A stretch of 64,000 nt of DNA from Candidatus Symbiopectobacterium sp. NZEC151 (GCF_025962655.1 NZ_JAGFPE010000001.1:124001-188000), one strand, 5' to 3'; positions 27,156 through 37,350 are shown, counted from the stretch's first letter. Numbers and translations: made by a program. Notes: generated by a model not told the origin, from the letters alone.

Positions 27156-28460
27156 ATGTTATGGCGCATGCTACGTCAGTCATGGAGCCGCAATGTGCGG
27201 CGCAAATCGCTGGCGGTATTGACGGTGTTTCTGGCCGCCGGGTTGATCTCGGCGCTGCTGGCGGTATCGATCGATATTGGCGACAAAATGGCGCGCGAGC
27301 TGAAATCCTACGGTGCCAATATTCTGGTGGAGCCTGCCGGTCAGGCGGCGCTGCCGGCGCTGTTTGGTGAAAACAGCAATCCGCTGGCCAGTGAGGAATT
27401 TCTTGATGAATCAGAACTGCCCAACATCAAGGATATCTTTTGGCGTAACAATATCGTTGGCTTCGCACCTCTGCTCAGCGGGGATGTGATCGTCGCCGGC
27501 AAGCACATTTCCGTGCTGGGCACCTTCTTTTCGCAACCGATCACCATCCCGGACGAAGAGGATTACCACACCGGGCAACAGAGCGTTAGCCCCTACTGGC
27601 AGGTGACCGGCAACTGGCCGAGCGAACCGGTGAGCGAAAACGCCTTGCAGAGCGGGCAGGGGATCGACGTGTTGGCGGGAAAACAGCTGGCACAGCAAAA
27701 CGGTTGGCAGGTGGGGCAAACCTTACGTTTGCAAGGGCCAGAACACGCGCTGGAGGTGCGTATCAGCGGTATTCTCGCCAGCGGTGGCGATGAAGAAAAC
27801 CGTCTGGTGATGCCGCTGGCGGCGGTGCAGAACATGCTGGGGCTGGAAGGGAAGATTCAGGCCGTGCGTGTGTCTGCGCTGACGGTGCCGGAAAACGAAC
27901 TGTCACGCCGGGCGCGCGAGAATCTCGAAGCGCTTAACGCCGAAGAGTACGACCTGTGGTACTGCACCGCGTACGTGTCGTCGATTGCCCACCAGTTGGA
28001 GGAAGCCATATCAGGTTCGGTGGTTCGTCCTATCTGGCAGGTGGCGGCGTCAGAAGGGGTGGTTATCGACAAGATTCAGTTGCTGCTGGGCGTGGTGACC
28101 TTTGCCGCACTGGTCGCTGCTGCCATGGGCATCGCGTCATTGATGACCAGTACCATTATGGAGCGTTCCAAGGAAATCGGTTTGATGAAAGCGCTTGGCG
28201 CACGGCAGTGGCAGATCATGCTGCTGTTCTATCTTGAAGCGGCAATGAGCGGCCTGCTCGGCGGCGCACTGGGCTGCATTGCAGGCTGGGGATTGGCGCG
28301 CGCGATTGGCCTGATGCTGTTCGGCGTACCGCTCAGCTTTGCCTGGGTGGTGATCCCGTGCGTGCTGGTGATCGCCATGCTGATTGCCATCATCGGCACC
28401 TGGTTCCCGGCGCGGCGCATTGCCCGTCTCTATCCGGTGGAGGTGCTGTATGGCCGTTAA
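27156..28460 (+). CDS. FtsX/MacB-type ABC transporter permease 1
   Basis: ABC permease of 434 residues with one N-terminal helix (about 17-40), a large extracytoplasmic domain and three C-terminal helices. The conserved cytoplasmic loop is MERSKEIGLMKALGARQWQI. GGAGGAG precedes the start. Its end overlaps the start of the second permease. It belongs to the iron uptake operon and works with the ATPase two genes downstream. Confidence 0.9.
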   Translation: MLWRMLRQSWSRNVRRKSLAVLTVFLAAGLISALLAVSIDIGDKMARELKSYGANILVEPAGQAALPALFGENSNPLASEEFLDESELPNIKDIFWRNNIVGFAPLLSGDVIVAGKHISVLGTFFSQPITIPDEEDYHTGQQSVSPYWQVTGNWPSEPVSENALQSGQGIDVLAGKQLAQQNGWQVGQTLRLQGPEHALEVRISGILASGGDEENRLVMPLAAVQNMLGLEGKIQAVRVSALTVPENELSRRARENLEALNAEEYDLWYCTAYVSSIAHQLEEAISGSVVRPIWQVAASEGVVIDKIQLLLGVVTFAALVAAAMGIASLMTSTIMERSKEIGLMKALGARQWQIMLLFYLEAAMSGLLGGALGCIAGWGLARAIGLMLFGVPLSFAWVVIPCVLVIAMLIAIIGTWFPARRIARLYPVEVLYGR

Positions 28461-29604
28461 TCCATCGGGTTCAGATCGCTGGATCGGCAGTATGTTCTGG
28501 CGGCTGGTGATTCGCGCATTGCGCTTGCGCATGCAGCGTGTCAGCGTGGTGTTTGCCGCACTGACCGTTGGTGCCGCCATCGTTACCGCCATGTCGGCGG
28601 TGTACTTTGATATCAATGCCAAAATGAGCCAGGAACTGCGTACCTTTGGTGCCAACTTTTATATTGGTCCGGCGCACGGCGGCTCCCTGGCACAAAGCGG
28701 GTTTCAGCCGATTCTCGATAACGCCCCGCCGGGGTTGATCAATGCCGCCAGCCCGTATTTATACGGTATGGCGCGTACCGAGTTGGAGAAAGTGGTTTTG
28801 ATGGGCGTGTGGTTTGACGCGCTGCGTCAACTCTCTCCCTACTGGCAGGTAACCGGCGACTGGATCGGCGTCAAGTTTGACGATCGTAACGCGATGATCG
28901 GCGTCAAGCTGGCGGAGCGACTGCATGTCAAAGTCGGCGATAACGTTACGCTGATCGATGGCAGCGAGCGTCAGCGCTTGCGCATCAAAGGGATCGTTGA
29001 AGCCGGTGACGCTACCGACAATATGCTGATCGTGAATCTGGAGCTGGCGCAAAAATGGCTGCAAAAGGAAGGCACCATCAGTAACGCCCTGTTGAGCGTC
29101 AGTAACGATCTGGGGCAAGTAGATCGCTTTGCGGCCAGCCTGCAACAACAATATCCCGATCTGGAAATTCGGCCTATCCTCAAGGTTTCCGCCTCGGAAG
29201 GGCAGGTGCTGGACAAGATTAAAGGGCTGATGGGACTGGTTTCTGCCGTCATTCTGGTGCTCTCTTCACTGTGCGTGAACACCACTTTGATGGCGATTGT
29301 CGGCGAACGTGCCAAAGAGTTTGCGTTGCAGAAGGCGTTGGGCGCGAGCGGTAAAGATATCGTGCGCCAGATGCTGGCCGAAACTGGCGTGATTGCGCTT
29401 GCAGCGGTGGTCTGCGGTTGCCTGCTCGGTTATCTGTTGGCTCAGGTGCTGGGACTGACGGTGTTCAACGCCAGCATTTCGCTGCGTGCGCCGGTGCTGC
29501 CGCTGACGCTGCTGCTGTCCTTGCTGGTGGCCGCCGCCGCCGCTGTGTTTCCTACCCGGCGCGCGATCCACGTCGAGCCCGCAAAAGTGTTAAAAGGGGA
29601 GTGA
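28450..29604 (+). CDS. FtsX/MacB-type ABC transporter permease 2
   Basis: Second permease of the pair, 384 residues, same plan: one N-terminal helix, an extracytoplasmic domain and three C-terminal helices. The loop GERAKEFALQKALGASGKDI matches the family. The start at 28450 overlaps the previous gene by 11 bases and has GGAGGTG before it. A frame beginning at 28384 is inside the previous gene and is rejected. Confidence 0.9.
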   Translation: MAVNPSGSDRWIGSMFWRLVIRALRLRMQRVSVVFAALTVGAAIVTAMSAVYFDINAKMSQELRTFGANFYIGPAHGGSLAQSGFQPILDNAPPGLINAASPYLYGMARTELEKVVLMGVWFDALRQLSPYWQVTGDWIGVKFDDRNAMIGVKLAERLHVKVGDNVTLIDGSERQRLRIKGIVEAGDATDNMLIVNLELAQKWLQKEGTISNALLSVSNDLGQVDRFAASLQQQYPDLEIRPILKVSASEGQVLDKIKGLMGLVSAVILVLSSLCVNTTLMAIVGERAKEFALQKALGASGKDIVRQMLAETGVIALAAVVCGCLLGYLLAQVLGLTVFNASISLRAPVLPLTLLLSLLVAAAAAVFPTRRAIHVEPAKVLKGE

Positions 29605-29608
29605 TTCA

Positions 29609-30307
29609 ATGGGTGTTGCACATAACCCGCAAGAGGCGGTGATTGAAACCCGCCAACTGTACAAACGCTTCGGGCAGGTCACTGCGCTGGAAAACATCAA
29701 TATTTGTATTCAGCGCGGTGAATTTGTCGCCATCATGGGGGCATCCGGCTCGGGGAAAACCACGCTGATGAATATCCTCACCTGCCTTGATACCGTGACG
29801 GAAGGACAGGTGCTGCTGGATGGCGTCGATGCTGCCGCGTTGGATGAAGAAGGTCGGCGACGCTTTCGCGCGGACAAAATCGGGCTGGTGTTTCAGCAGT
29901 TCCACCTGATCCCGTTCCTCACCGCGCTGGAAAACGTGATGCTGGCGCAGCACTACCATAGCGTGGTGGATGAAACGGCGGCGCGTCAGGTGCTGGCGCA
30001 GGTCGGGCTGGAGCACCGCACCGATCACCTGCCTAGCCAGCTTTCCGGTGGGGAACAGCAGCGCGTCTGTATTGCTCGGGCGCTGGTGAACGAGCCGCCG
30101 GTGATTTTTGCCGATGAACCGACCGGTAATCTGGACGAAGAGAACGAACAGCGCGTGCTGGCGTTGTTGCAGGATCTTCATCATCAGGGACGTACTATTG
30201 TGATGGTGACGCATAACCCGGAACTGGGGCGGTTTGCCGATCGTATTATCCGCTTGCAGCACGGCAAGTACCTGAGTGAGGAGGTTCAACAACATGCAGT
30301 GGCGTAA
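29609..30307 (+). CDS. LolD/MacB-type ABC transporter ATPase
   Basis: Complete ABC ATPase of 232 residues: Walker [10 protein letters not shown] (about 45-53), Q-loop VFQQFH, signature LSGGEQQR, Walker B VIFADEPT and switch His in VTHNP. It energises the two FtsX-type permeases. GGGGAG precedes the start, and the end overlaps the next gene. The cargo of this transporter is not known; the family usually performs mechanical work or export rather than import. Confidence 0.92.
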   Translation: MGVAHNPQEAVIETRQLYKRFGQVTALENINICIQRGEFVAIMGASGSGKTTLMNILTCLDTVTEGQVLLDGVDAAALDEEGRRRFRADKIGLVFQQFHLIPFLTALENVMLAQHYHSVVDETAARQVLAQVGLEHRTDHLPSQLSGGEQQRVCIARALVNEPPVIFADEPTGNLDEENEQRVLALLQDLHHQGRTIVMVTHNPELGRFADRIIRLQHGKYLSEEVQQHAVA

Positions 30308-30794
30308 ACTGATAACGCTGGGGTGCCTGATGGGCGCGCTGGCACTGCTGTCGGGCTGCAAAGAAGAGCAGGTACAGGTTGGCGCACGCGCGCCTGCGCT
30401 GGCGGCCTACGATCTGACCGGTCAACAGGTGGAACTGGCACGCTGGCAGGGCAAACAGGTCTATCTTAACTTCTGGTCTTCCGGCTGTGGCGGATGTCTG
30501 GCGGAGATGGGCACGTTGGAAAAACTGAGCAAAACCTACGCGGATAACGTGGTGGTAGTGGCGGTGAATACCGATCCTGACGGGGTGGACATTGCCGCGC
30601 TGTTGGCCCAGCAGCACATCAGCTATCCGGTCATCCGCGACCAACTGGGCATTACCAAAGAGCGCTATCAGGTGGTGGGCACGCCGACCTCGTTCGTGAT
30701 TGACGCGTCTGGCAACGTGACAGCCCAGCATGAAGGGGCGCGCAATGAGCAGCAGCTAACGGCGTTGTTCAAACAGCTAGCCACCGGGGCTTAA
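30294..30794 (+). CDS. TlpA-like thioredoxin lipoprotein
   Basis: Membrane-anchored thioredoxin of 166 residues. The signal peptide ends in a lipobox (LLSGC), and the redox motif is CGGC in the segment WSSGCGGCLAEMG. The cis-Pro loop is GTPTSFVID. GGAGG precedes ATG 30294. It is the last gene of the seven-gene operon and overlaps the ATPase gene. It probably keeps the CxxC or metal sites of the other periplasmic parts reduced, by analogy with the Campylobacter cluster. Confidence 0.88.
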   Translation: MQWRKLITLGCLMGALALLSGCKEEQVQVGARAPALAAYDLTGQQVELARWQGKQVYLNFWSSGCGGCLAEMGTLEKLSKTYADNVVVVAVNTDPDGVDIAALLAQQHISYPVIRDQLGITKERYQVVGTPTSFVIDASGNVTAQHEGARNEQQLTALFKQLATGA

Positions 30795-30808
30795 TGCCCT
30801 TTTAGCGC

Positions 30809-30834
30809 GTGGCGCAGAGGGAACCCTGCGCCAC
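30809..30834. terminator. Hairpin between convergent thioredoxin and DMT exporter genes
   Basis: Stem GTGGCGCAG...CTGCGCCAC. A T-rich stretch comes about ten bases later, so it is a weak candidate for an intrinsic terminator. Confidence 0.45.
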
Positions 30835-30842
30835 CGTCAGGT

Positions 30843-31817
30843 TTATTTTTCCTGTGCCGCCGTCTCCACCTTCACCACCACGGGTTTTGGCTTGATGCGC
30901 ATGGCACCCACCACACCCACCAACAAACAGCAGATACCGCACAGCGTCAGCAGCGGCGGCCATGCCTGGCGCAGCATAAAGGTGTAGGTCAGCCCTGCCA
31001 GCGTTTCGAACACGATCAGCGGCCCCACCAGCACCGTCGGCAGACGTTGGCTGGCTTGGTTCCAGCAGAAGGTGCCAAGCCAGGAGCAAAGCAACCCGAT
31101 CGCCAGCATCAAGCCAATAAACACCAGCGGACGCGGGCCAAACGGCAGGGAAAAATCCGGTTTGGTCAGCGCAAGTTGCCCGCTGACAAGGACGTAGGCC
31201 AGCAACGCCATCGGCAACGTCACGATCCCTTGTGCGGTGGCCCAGGTGGTGGATTTTTTATCCAGATTACGACGCAGCCAGCGCGCATTACGCAGTGGAT
31301 ACCAGGTCCAGCAGATCACGGCGACGACCGCCATACCGATCCCACCGAGATAACGCTCCATATCGACCTGCTCATCCTGGGCGCTCAGTTCCGCCAGATT
31401 CACACATAACAGTCCAAGCAAAATCAGCACCAGCGGCGGCGTTAATCGCCACCAGGAGAGCGCGCCTTCCTGTCGTCCGTACAGCAGATTAGCGGTAACG
31501 GCAATCACCACCGGCAGCGTGCCGATGATCATGGTAGAGACCGGAGCGCCGGTACGCTGGATGGCGCTGGCAAGGAAAAAGTAATAGAGCAGATTACCCA
31601 CCGCCGAGAGCTTCAGCGCTTCGGTCCAATCTGCCCGGCTTAAGCGGCGCAGACGTGTTCTGTCAGCCCATGCCAACGGCAGTGCGATCAGCCCAAACGC
31701 TACATAGCGACCCGCAGACTGCAACGCGGCAGGATATTCCGGCACCATCAACGGGCCCACGAAAATCAGCCCCCACATCAAACCCGCCGTCAGGGCGAAA
31801 ACGATACCGCTTAACAT
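30843..31817 (-). CDS. EamA-family (DMT) transporter
   Basis: Inner-membrane transporter of about 324 residues with ten predicted helices arranged as two EamA repeats. N-terminal MLSGIVFALTAGLMWGLIFVGP and C-terminal LVGPLIVFETLAGLTYTFMLR fit the drug/metabolite superfamily. The start at 31817 is preferred because it begins at the first helix. An ATG six codons earlier is possible. The AraC-type gene just upstream on the same strand probably controls it. Members often export amino acids, but the substrate cannot be told. Confidence 0.85.
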   Translation of the reverse strand: MLSGIVFALTAGLMWGLIFVGPLMVPEYPAALQSAGRYVAFGLIALPLAWADRTRLRRLSRADWTEALKLSAVGNLLYYFFLASAIQRTGAPVSTMIIGTLPVVIAVTANLLYGRQEGALSWWRLTPPLVLILLGLLCVNLAELSAQDEQVDMERYLGGIGMAVVAVICWTWYPLRNARWLRRNLDKKSTTWATAQGIVTLPMALLAYVLVSGQLALTKPDFSLPFGPRPLVFIGLMLAIGLLCSWLGTFCWNQASQRLPTVLVGPLIVFETLAGLTYTFMLRQAWPPLLTLCGICCLLVGVVGAMRIKPKPVVVKVETAAQEK

Positions 31818-31926
31818 ATCACACCCGTTACCCATTTATGCTTGAAGGGCCAGGCCCTTGTGTTGTCGTATCAACGGCAGCCTAACCGGTAAGACGGATA
31901 ACATATTGTAGGATATTGCGCTTTTT

Positions 31927-32802
31927 TTAGCGGTGGCGGCTGTGCGGCGCAACCTGTTTTTGATAGCGCACCGGCGTAATGCCGTAACGTTGGGCAAAGC
32001 TGCGCGTCAGATGGGCTTGATCGGTCAGTCCGACCTCCGCAGCCACCTGCGCGGCAGGCATACCGCGGCACAGCAGCTGTTTGGCCCGCTGCAAACGGAT
32101 CGCCATCAGCATCTGGTGCGGGGTGACGTGGTAGTGCGCTTTGAAACGCCGCAGGAAGTGGTAAGGGCTGAGGGCGGCGACGGCGGCCAGCTGGTTAAGC
32201 GTGACTGCCTGCGCAAAGTTATCGTTAAGGTAGTGCTTCACCTCGTCAAAACGCGACAGGGCTTGCGTTTGCAACGGCTGTGCCACGCGGGCAAAGGGCC
32301 GAAAAATATCGATGATGCTCAGCATCAGGCTATCGCAGGCCAGCGGGTCGTGAGCACGCCACAGCGCAGCCAGCAGAGCAGACAGTTGGCGGGCTGCCAG
32401 TGGGTCATGACGCACCACATCGTTGAACCACCAGCCTTGCTCACCGGAGAGCGCCTCCAACTGCACAGGATCAATATAGATCATGCGGTAACGCCACCCT
32501 TCCTCGCCGACGGCCTGCCCGGTATGCAGTTCGTCAGGATTCATCAAAACCAGCGTATCCTGCGCTGCCACGTGCTGAGCACCCCGATAGCGAAAGCGCT
32601 CAGCACCAAAGTCAATGGTGCCGATACCAAAGGCGTCATGGGTATGGGGTTCAAAAGCACAGCGGGCAATGTGCGCCTGATATAACTCAACGCCGGGTTG
32701 CTGTGGCACATGGCGAAATTGCGCGCGATCCAACGGACCTTGAAACATCTCGCGATCGACGCCTTCTTTTTTATCCAGTAATGAGAGCGGGGCGTTATTC
32801 AT
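31927..32802 (-). CDS. AraC-family transcription regulator
   Basis: Regulator with an N-terminal cupin-like sensor domain (HTHDAFGIGTIDFG, about 45-150) and a C-terminal AraC double helix-turn-helix. The motifs LAAVAALSPYHFLRRFKAH and AAEVGLTDQAHLTRSFAQRYGITP are typical. About 291 residues from ATG 32802. Other in-frame starts exist at 32814 and 32856, and the true one is uncertain. It lies directly upstream of the EamA exporter, which suggests local control of that gene. Confidence 0.85.
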   Translation of the reverse strand: MNNAPLSLLDKKEGVDREMFQGPLDRAQFRHVPQQPGVELYQAHIARCAFEPHTHDAFGIGTIDFGAERFRYRGAQHVAAQDTLVLMNPDELHTGQAVGEEGWRYRMIYIDPVQLEALSGEQGWWFNDVVRHDPLAARQLSALLAALWRAHDPLACDSLMLSIIDIFRPFARVAQPLQTQALSRFDEVKHYLNDNFAQAVTLNQLAAVAALSPYHFLRRFKAHYHVTPHQMLMAIRLQRAKQLLCRGMPAAQVAAEVGLTDQAHLTRSFAQRYGITPVRYQKQVAPHSRHR

Positions 32803-33095
32803 GTGCAGGTCCATGACGTTTTTTTGAATGGATAAGACTGGATTTGTATAAATCATAACAAAAAGATTTATCGTTCCGCGATGAAAATTAAATCCACAGA
32901 AAAAGTAATTATATTAATGTGTTGATTTTTAAGTGTTTTACTGGCTTATGCGCCGCAAGGAATAACTCAACCTGTCTCTGCTTATTTTCTTAGTAGAAAA
33001 TAATATAACACCATCCGATTGCTTATTTGTCGCGGCATTTTTTCCCCCGTATCTATATGGTGTTAGGGTAAAACGATGCAGAGATGGAGAACCAA

Positions 33096-34049
33096 GTGAA
33101 TTTTCAACAACTGAAGATTATTCGAGAATCGGCACGGCGTAACTATAATCTGACGGAAGTCGCCAATTCGCTGTTTACGTCTCAGTCGGGCGTGAGTCGC
33201 CATATCCGTGAACTGGAAGAAGAGCTGGGCATCGAAATTTTTATTCGCCGTGGCAAACGACTGCTTGGCATGACCGAGCCGGGCAAAGAGTTGCTGGTGG
33301 TCGCTGAACGTATTCTGAATGACGCCAACAACATTCGCCGTCTGGCTAATGTGTTCACCAACAACGATGTGGGTCAACTGGTGATCGCCACCACGCATAC
33401 TCAGGCGCGTTACAGCTTGCCCAATGTGATTAAAGAGTTTCGTGCCATCTATCCGCAAGTACGCCTGGTGCTTAACCAGGGCACGCCGGACGATATTGTT
33501 GCCATGCTGCACTCCGGTGAAGCGGATATCGGCATTGCCAGCGAGCAATTGATGAATGACGCCACGCTGGCGGCATTTCCCTACTACCGCTGGCATCACG
33601 CTATCCTGGTGCCGCAGCAACATCCCCTGATAGACGTGCCAACGGTGACGCTGGATATGCTCAGCAAAGTGCCGTTGATCACTTACCGGCAAGGGATTAC
33701 CGGGCGTTCTCGCGTCGATCGCGCTTTTCTGGCGGCAGGCATGACGCCGGATATTGCCCTGAGTGCTCAGGATTCGGATGTGATTAAAACCTACGTTGAA
33801 TTGGGCTTGGGCGTGGGGATTGTTGCCGATCACTCCTACGAACCGGCGCGTGATAAAGGGCTGGTGCGCCTGAATGCTGAGCACCTGTTTGAAGGTAACA
33901 CGGTGTGGATTGGGCTAAAGAAAAGCCAGCTACAGCGCAATTATGCCTGGAAATTCCTGCAACTGTGCAACAGCGAGCTTTCGCTGGATGAGATCAAGGA
34001 TAAAGTCTTCTCGGATAACGGAGAGTCCGTTATCGACTATCAGATTTAG
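33096..34049 (+). CDS. cbl: Cbl, LysR-type regulator of sulfonate use
   Basis: CysB-like LysR regulator of 317 residues (E. coli Cbl 316). The N-terminus has the winged helix-turn-helix (NLTEVANSLFTSQSGVSRHIRELEEELG), and the effector domain carries THTQARYSLP, TYRQGITGRSR and LSAQDSDVIKTYVELGLG. Cbl activates genes for sulfonate-sulfur use during sulfate starvation. The start is GTG 33096, because GGAG lies six bases before it and the protein then begins like E. coli Cbl. ATG 33084 has no ribosome site at a proper distance. CysB itself is a close alternative. Confidence 0.88.
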   Translation: MNFQQLKIIRESARRNYNLTEVANSLFTSQSGVSRHIRELEEELGIEIFIRRGKRLLGMTEPGKELLVVAERILNDANNIRRLANVFTNNDVGQLVIATTHTQARYSLPNVIKEFRAIYPQVRLVLNQGTPDDIVAMLHSGEADIGIASEQLMNDATLAAFPYYRWHHAILVPQQHPLIDVPTVTLDMLSKVPLITYRQGITGRSRVDRAFLAAGMTPDIALSAQDSDVIKTYVELGLGVGIVADHSYEPARDKGLVRLNAEHLFEGNTVWIGLKKSQLQRNYAWKFLQLCNSELSLDEIKDKVFSDNGESVIDYQI

Positions 34050-34091
34050 CGCCTATTCCAATAGGCTCTCACCCCCCAAACTCTCGGCACT

Positions 34092-34125
34092 AACGGTTTG
34101 CTTGATATCGATCAAGTGAACCGTT
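34092..34125. promoter_or_regulatory. FNR box inside a 34-base palindrome, cbl-gltP spacer
   Basis: TTGATATCGATCAA (34102-34115) is a perfect match to the FNR consensus TTGAT-N4-ATCAA. It forms the centre of a larger inverted repeat (AACGGTT...AACCGTT). It is about 450 bases before gltP, so it may serve a distant gltP promoter or an unannotated transcript in the 509-base spacer. The rest of the spacer shows no gene. Confidence 0.6.
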
Positions 34126-34558
34126 GTTGGCTGCCGTTATGCATCCTGCTGCTTCTTATGCCTCCGCCTGACATATCTTCTTTATCTTTTCTTTATCACG
34201 GTGAATAACTGCTTTTTTCACGCGTTTTTCAGTGTTTTATCACATTTTTTTGACATAACTGTGACTTTTAACCCGATTTGGCTGCTTGATCTCACGGAAA
34301 TGGGATAGTAGTATCCCCGGCCATAACAATAACGTATGTCTGATGTTTTGCTTTCAGATACAGTCACTTGTCAATCCATTCAACGCTATTGCGGGCATAT
34401 TCGAGCGCGCGCCGCAGCGCAGGGTTATCAAGGCGTGCTGCATCGGCATTCACATTGGTCGCATTTTATCTCAGTCACCCGTGTGCGCCGTTCAACCGGA
34501 AGAGAGGCGCAGTGGCCGTGCGTTCGCGGCGCCGGGTGGTGTTGCAATGGAATTCACT

Positions 34559-35878
34559 ATGAAATCAGTCAAAATCAGCCTTGCCTGGCAAATCCTTATT
34601 GCGTTGTTCCTCGGCATCCTTGTCGGTGCCGTACTGCACGAAAGTCCCGATGACCGCCAGTGGCTTATCAGTAACATTTTGATGCCTGCCGGTGATATTT
34701 TTATCCGGCTGATCAAAATGATCGTGGTGCCGATTGTGATCGCAACGCTGATTGTGGGTATCGCTGGGGTAGGGGATGCCAAGAAGCTGGGGCGTATCGG
34801 TCTTAAGACCATTGTCTATTTTGAAGTGATCACCACCTTTGCCATTATCCTTGGCATCACGTTGGCAAACCTGTTCCAACCCGGTCACGGTATCGATATG
34901 TCGTCATTGACCACGGTGGACATCTCTCAATACCAAAAGACCACCGAACAGGTGCAGAGCGGGTCGCACAGCTTGGTGGTGACCGTGTTATCGCTGATCC
35001 CGCCCAACATCTTTGCCGCGATTGCCAAAGGCGACATGTTGCCGATTATCTTCTTCTCCGTCCTGTTCGGGCTGGGGCTGTCGTCGCTGCCCAAAGCGCA
35101 TCGCGATCCGTTGCTGAACGTGTTTCGCGGCGTATCGGAAACTATGTTTAAAGTCACGCACATGATCATGTGCTATGCGCCGGTTGGGGTGTTTGCGCTG
35201 ATTTCGGTGACCGTCGCCAACTTTGGTTTTGCATCGCTGTGGCCGCTCGCCAAACTGGTGATTCTGGTGTACGTCGCCATTCTGTTCTTCGCATTGGTGG
35301 TATTGGGTATGGTGGCACGCTTGTGCCGTCTGCGGGTCACCATGCTGATCCGTATTTTGAAAGATGAATTGATTCTGGCCTACTCCACCGCCAGTTCAGA
35401 AACCGTGTTGCCGCGTATTATTGAAAAGATGGAAGCCTACGGTGCGCCAAAATCGATCACCAGTTTTGTGGTGCCGACGGGCTACTCATTTAATCTGGAT
35501 GGCTCCACGCTTTATCAAAGTATTGCCGCCATTTTTATTGCTCAACTGTACGGCATCGATCTCTCACTGTGGCAAGAGATTGTGCTGGTGTTAACCCTGA
35601 TGCTGACCTCCAAAGGGATTGCCGGTGTGCCGGGCGTTTCGTTTGTGGTGCTGCTGGCAACCCTGGGCAGTGTCGGCATTCCGCTAGAGGGTCTGGCCTT
35701 TATCGCCGGTGTGGATCGCATCATGGACATGGCGCGCACGGCGCTGAACGTGGTGGGCAATGCGCTTGCCGTACTGGTCGTCGCGAAGTGGGAAGGGCAG
35801 TTTGATGAAGAGAAAGCCCGAGCCTACGAGCGTGAAATCAAAGGCACTGGCGAAACGCTGGTACAGCGCAAGGTTTGA
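34559..35878 (+). CDS. gltP: GltP, glutamate/aspartate:proton symporter
   Basis: Inner-membrane proton symporter for glutamate and aspartate, 439 residues. Long stretches match E. coli GltP: SLAWQILIALFLGILVG, TASSETVLPRIIEKMEAYGAPKSI, GYSFNLDGSTLYQSIAAIF and GVPGVSFVVLLATLG. The start MKSVKIS at 34559 is chosen by family match and a GGAA upstream. The frame remains open upstream to 34286, but that part has no family similarity. A terminator follows and separates it from dcuB. Confidence 0.93.
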   Translation: MKSVKISLAWQILIALFLGILVGAVLHESPDDRQWLISNILMPAGDIFIRLIKMIVVPIVIATLIVGIAGVGDAKKLGRIGLKTIVYFEVITTFAIILGITLANLFQPGHGIDMSSLTTVDISQYQKTTEQVQSGSHSLVVTVLSLIPPNIFAAIAKGDMLPIIFFSVLFGLGLSSLPKAHRDPLLNVFRGVSETMFKVTHMIMCYAPVGVFALISVTVANFGFASLWPLAKLVILVYVAILFFALVVLGMVARLCRLRVTMLIRILKDELILAYSTASSETVLPRIIEKMEAYGAPKSITSFVVPTGYSFNLDGSTLYQSIAAIFIAQLYGIDLSLWQEIVLVLTLMLTSKGIAGVPGVSFVVLLATLGSVGIPLEGLAFIAGVDRIMDMARTALNVVGNALAVLVVAKWEGQFDEEKARAYEREIKGTGETLVQRKV

Positions 35879-35899
35879 TCGGCGCGTTGGACAGACTAT

Positions 35900-35934
35900 A
35901 AAAAAACCGCCCGAGAACCGGGCGGTTTTTTTTG
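35900..35934. terminator. Bidirectional terminator between gltP and dcuB
   Basis: A-run, stem CCGCCCG-AGAAC-CGGGCGG, then a run of eight T. It serves both convergent genes. Confidence 0.9.
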
Positions 35935-35945
35935 TGTGGCAAGAA

Positions 35946-37286
35946 TCAGAGGAAGCCGTACATGGCGGCAAATACCCAACCAAACACACAGGATGTGGAT
36001 ACGCCAATCAACCCCGGCAGAATAAAGCTGTGGTTGATAACGAAGCGACCAATCTTGGTGGTCCCGGAGCGGTCAAACTGGATGGCAGCCAGATCGCTTG
36101 GGTAGGTTGGCAGAATATAGTAGCCGTAACAGGCTGGCGCTGAGGCGACGATATACGCCGGATCCACTCCGATGGCTAACGCAACCGGCACGATCGCTGC
36201 CAGTGCTGCCGCCTGAGAGTTAACAAACTTCGACACCAGCAGCAGGATCAAGGCATAGGCCCACGGGTACTGTTTCACCAGGGTACCCAGCGTGGCCTTG
36301 ATTTCCTCCAGATGCGCACCGAACATGGTCTCTGCCATCCAGGCAATCCCATATACCGCAACGATGGCGATCATCCCAGAGCGGAACACCTCGTTTTTGG
36401 AGATATTGGCTGGGTTGGTTTTGGTGGCAATGATAATGATGGCACCCGCGAACAGCATGAACATCTGGATGACCAGCACCATGGAGAGCGGTTTGCCGCC
36501 AAAGCTTGGACGCAAACCTTCATCAGCACCGAGAATCGCTACCGCAGCGATAGCGGCCAGGAAGATCCACATGGCGACCCAGTTGCTCTTGGGCAGTTTT
36601 TTATCCAGCAGCGTCGCGGTATCACCGTAAACGTAATGCTTGTTTTCCGGCACGGAGATAAATTTCTGGAAGTCTTCATCTTTATCCAGATCTTTACCGC
36701 GGAACCAACTGAAAATACCAATTGCCAGAATACCTAACAGCGTGGACGGAATGGTAATGGCCAGCAGGTCGAGAAATTCCAGATGGCGACCGTTAAAGGT
36801 AAAATTCCCCAGCATGGCGACCAACGAAACCACCGCCACGGAAACCGGGCTGGCGATAATCCCCATTTGCGCGCCGATCGAACTGGCGGCCATGGGGCGT
36901 TCCGGGCGGATATTATTTTTGATGGCGACATCATAAATAATTGGCAGGATGGTATACACCACATGCCCTGTACCGCAAAGAATGGTCAGGATACAGGTGA
37001 CAAACGGTGCAATGACAGAAACATATTTCGGGTTGCGGCGCAGCAGACGTTCTGCGATTTGCAGCATCACGTCCAACCCGCCGGAGGCCTGGAGGGTGGC
37101 GGAAGCAGCAACCACCGCGATAATCACCAGCATAACGTCGACGGGCGGCGTGCCGGGTTTGAGTTTAAACACAAAGACCAGAATAACCAGCCCGATACCA
37201 CCGAGCAGGCCGAGCGCTATACCGCCTTTTCTTGCCCCGTAAAAAAGGCAGATCAGAACGATCACTAATTGTAAGATAAAATCCAT
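35946..37286 (-). CDS. dcuB: DcuB, anaerobic C4-dicarboxylate antiporter
   Basis: Fumarate/succinate antiporter used in fumarate respiration, 446 residues, the same as E. coli DcuB. Nearly the whole chain matches: [60 protein letters not shown] and [20 protein letters not shown]. The start at 37286 is chosen by length and by GGGG upstream; a start six codons earlier is not supported. An FNR-like site and a -10 element lie upstream, which suits anaerobic induction. Confidence 0.95.
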   Translation of the reverse strand: MDFILQLVIVLICLFYGARKGGIALGLLGGIGLVILVFVFKLKPGTPPVDVMLVIIAVVAASATLQASGGLDVMLQIAERLLRRNPKYVSVIAPFVTCILTILCGTGHVVYTILPIIYDVAIKNNIRPERPMAASSIGAQMGIIASPVSVAVVSLVAMLGNFTFNGRHLEFLDLLAITIPSTLLGILAIGIFSWFRGKDLDKDEDFQKFISVPENKHYVYGDTATLLDKKLPKSNWVAMWIFLAAIAAVAILGADEGLRPSFGGKPLSMVLVIQMFMLFAGAIIIIATKTNPANISKNEVFRSGMIAIVAVYGIAWMAETMFGAHLEEIKATLGTLVKQYPWAYALILLLVSKFVNSQAAALAAIVPVALAIGVDPAYIVASAPACYGYYILPTYPSDLAAIQFDRSGTTKIGRFVINHSFILPGLIGVSTSCVFGWVFAAMYGFL

Positions 37287-37350
37287 AAGTACCCCATTGC
37301 TCAATATTGACGAGTTAAATTAATTAAGTTGGCTTACTGTCGTCGTGGGT

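Noticed and set aside
34286-34558. Long N-terminal extension of GltP
   Set aside because: Family similarity begins at MKSVKIS. The upstream part has no similarity and no ribosome site.
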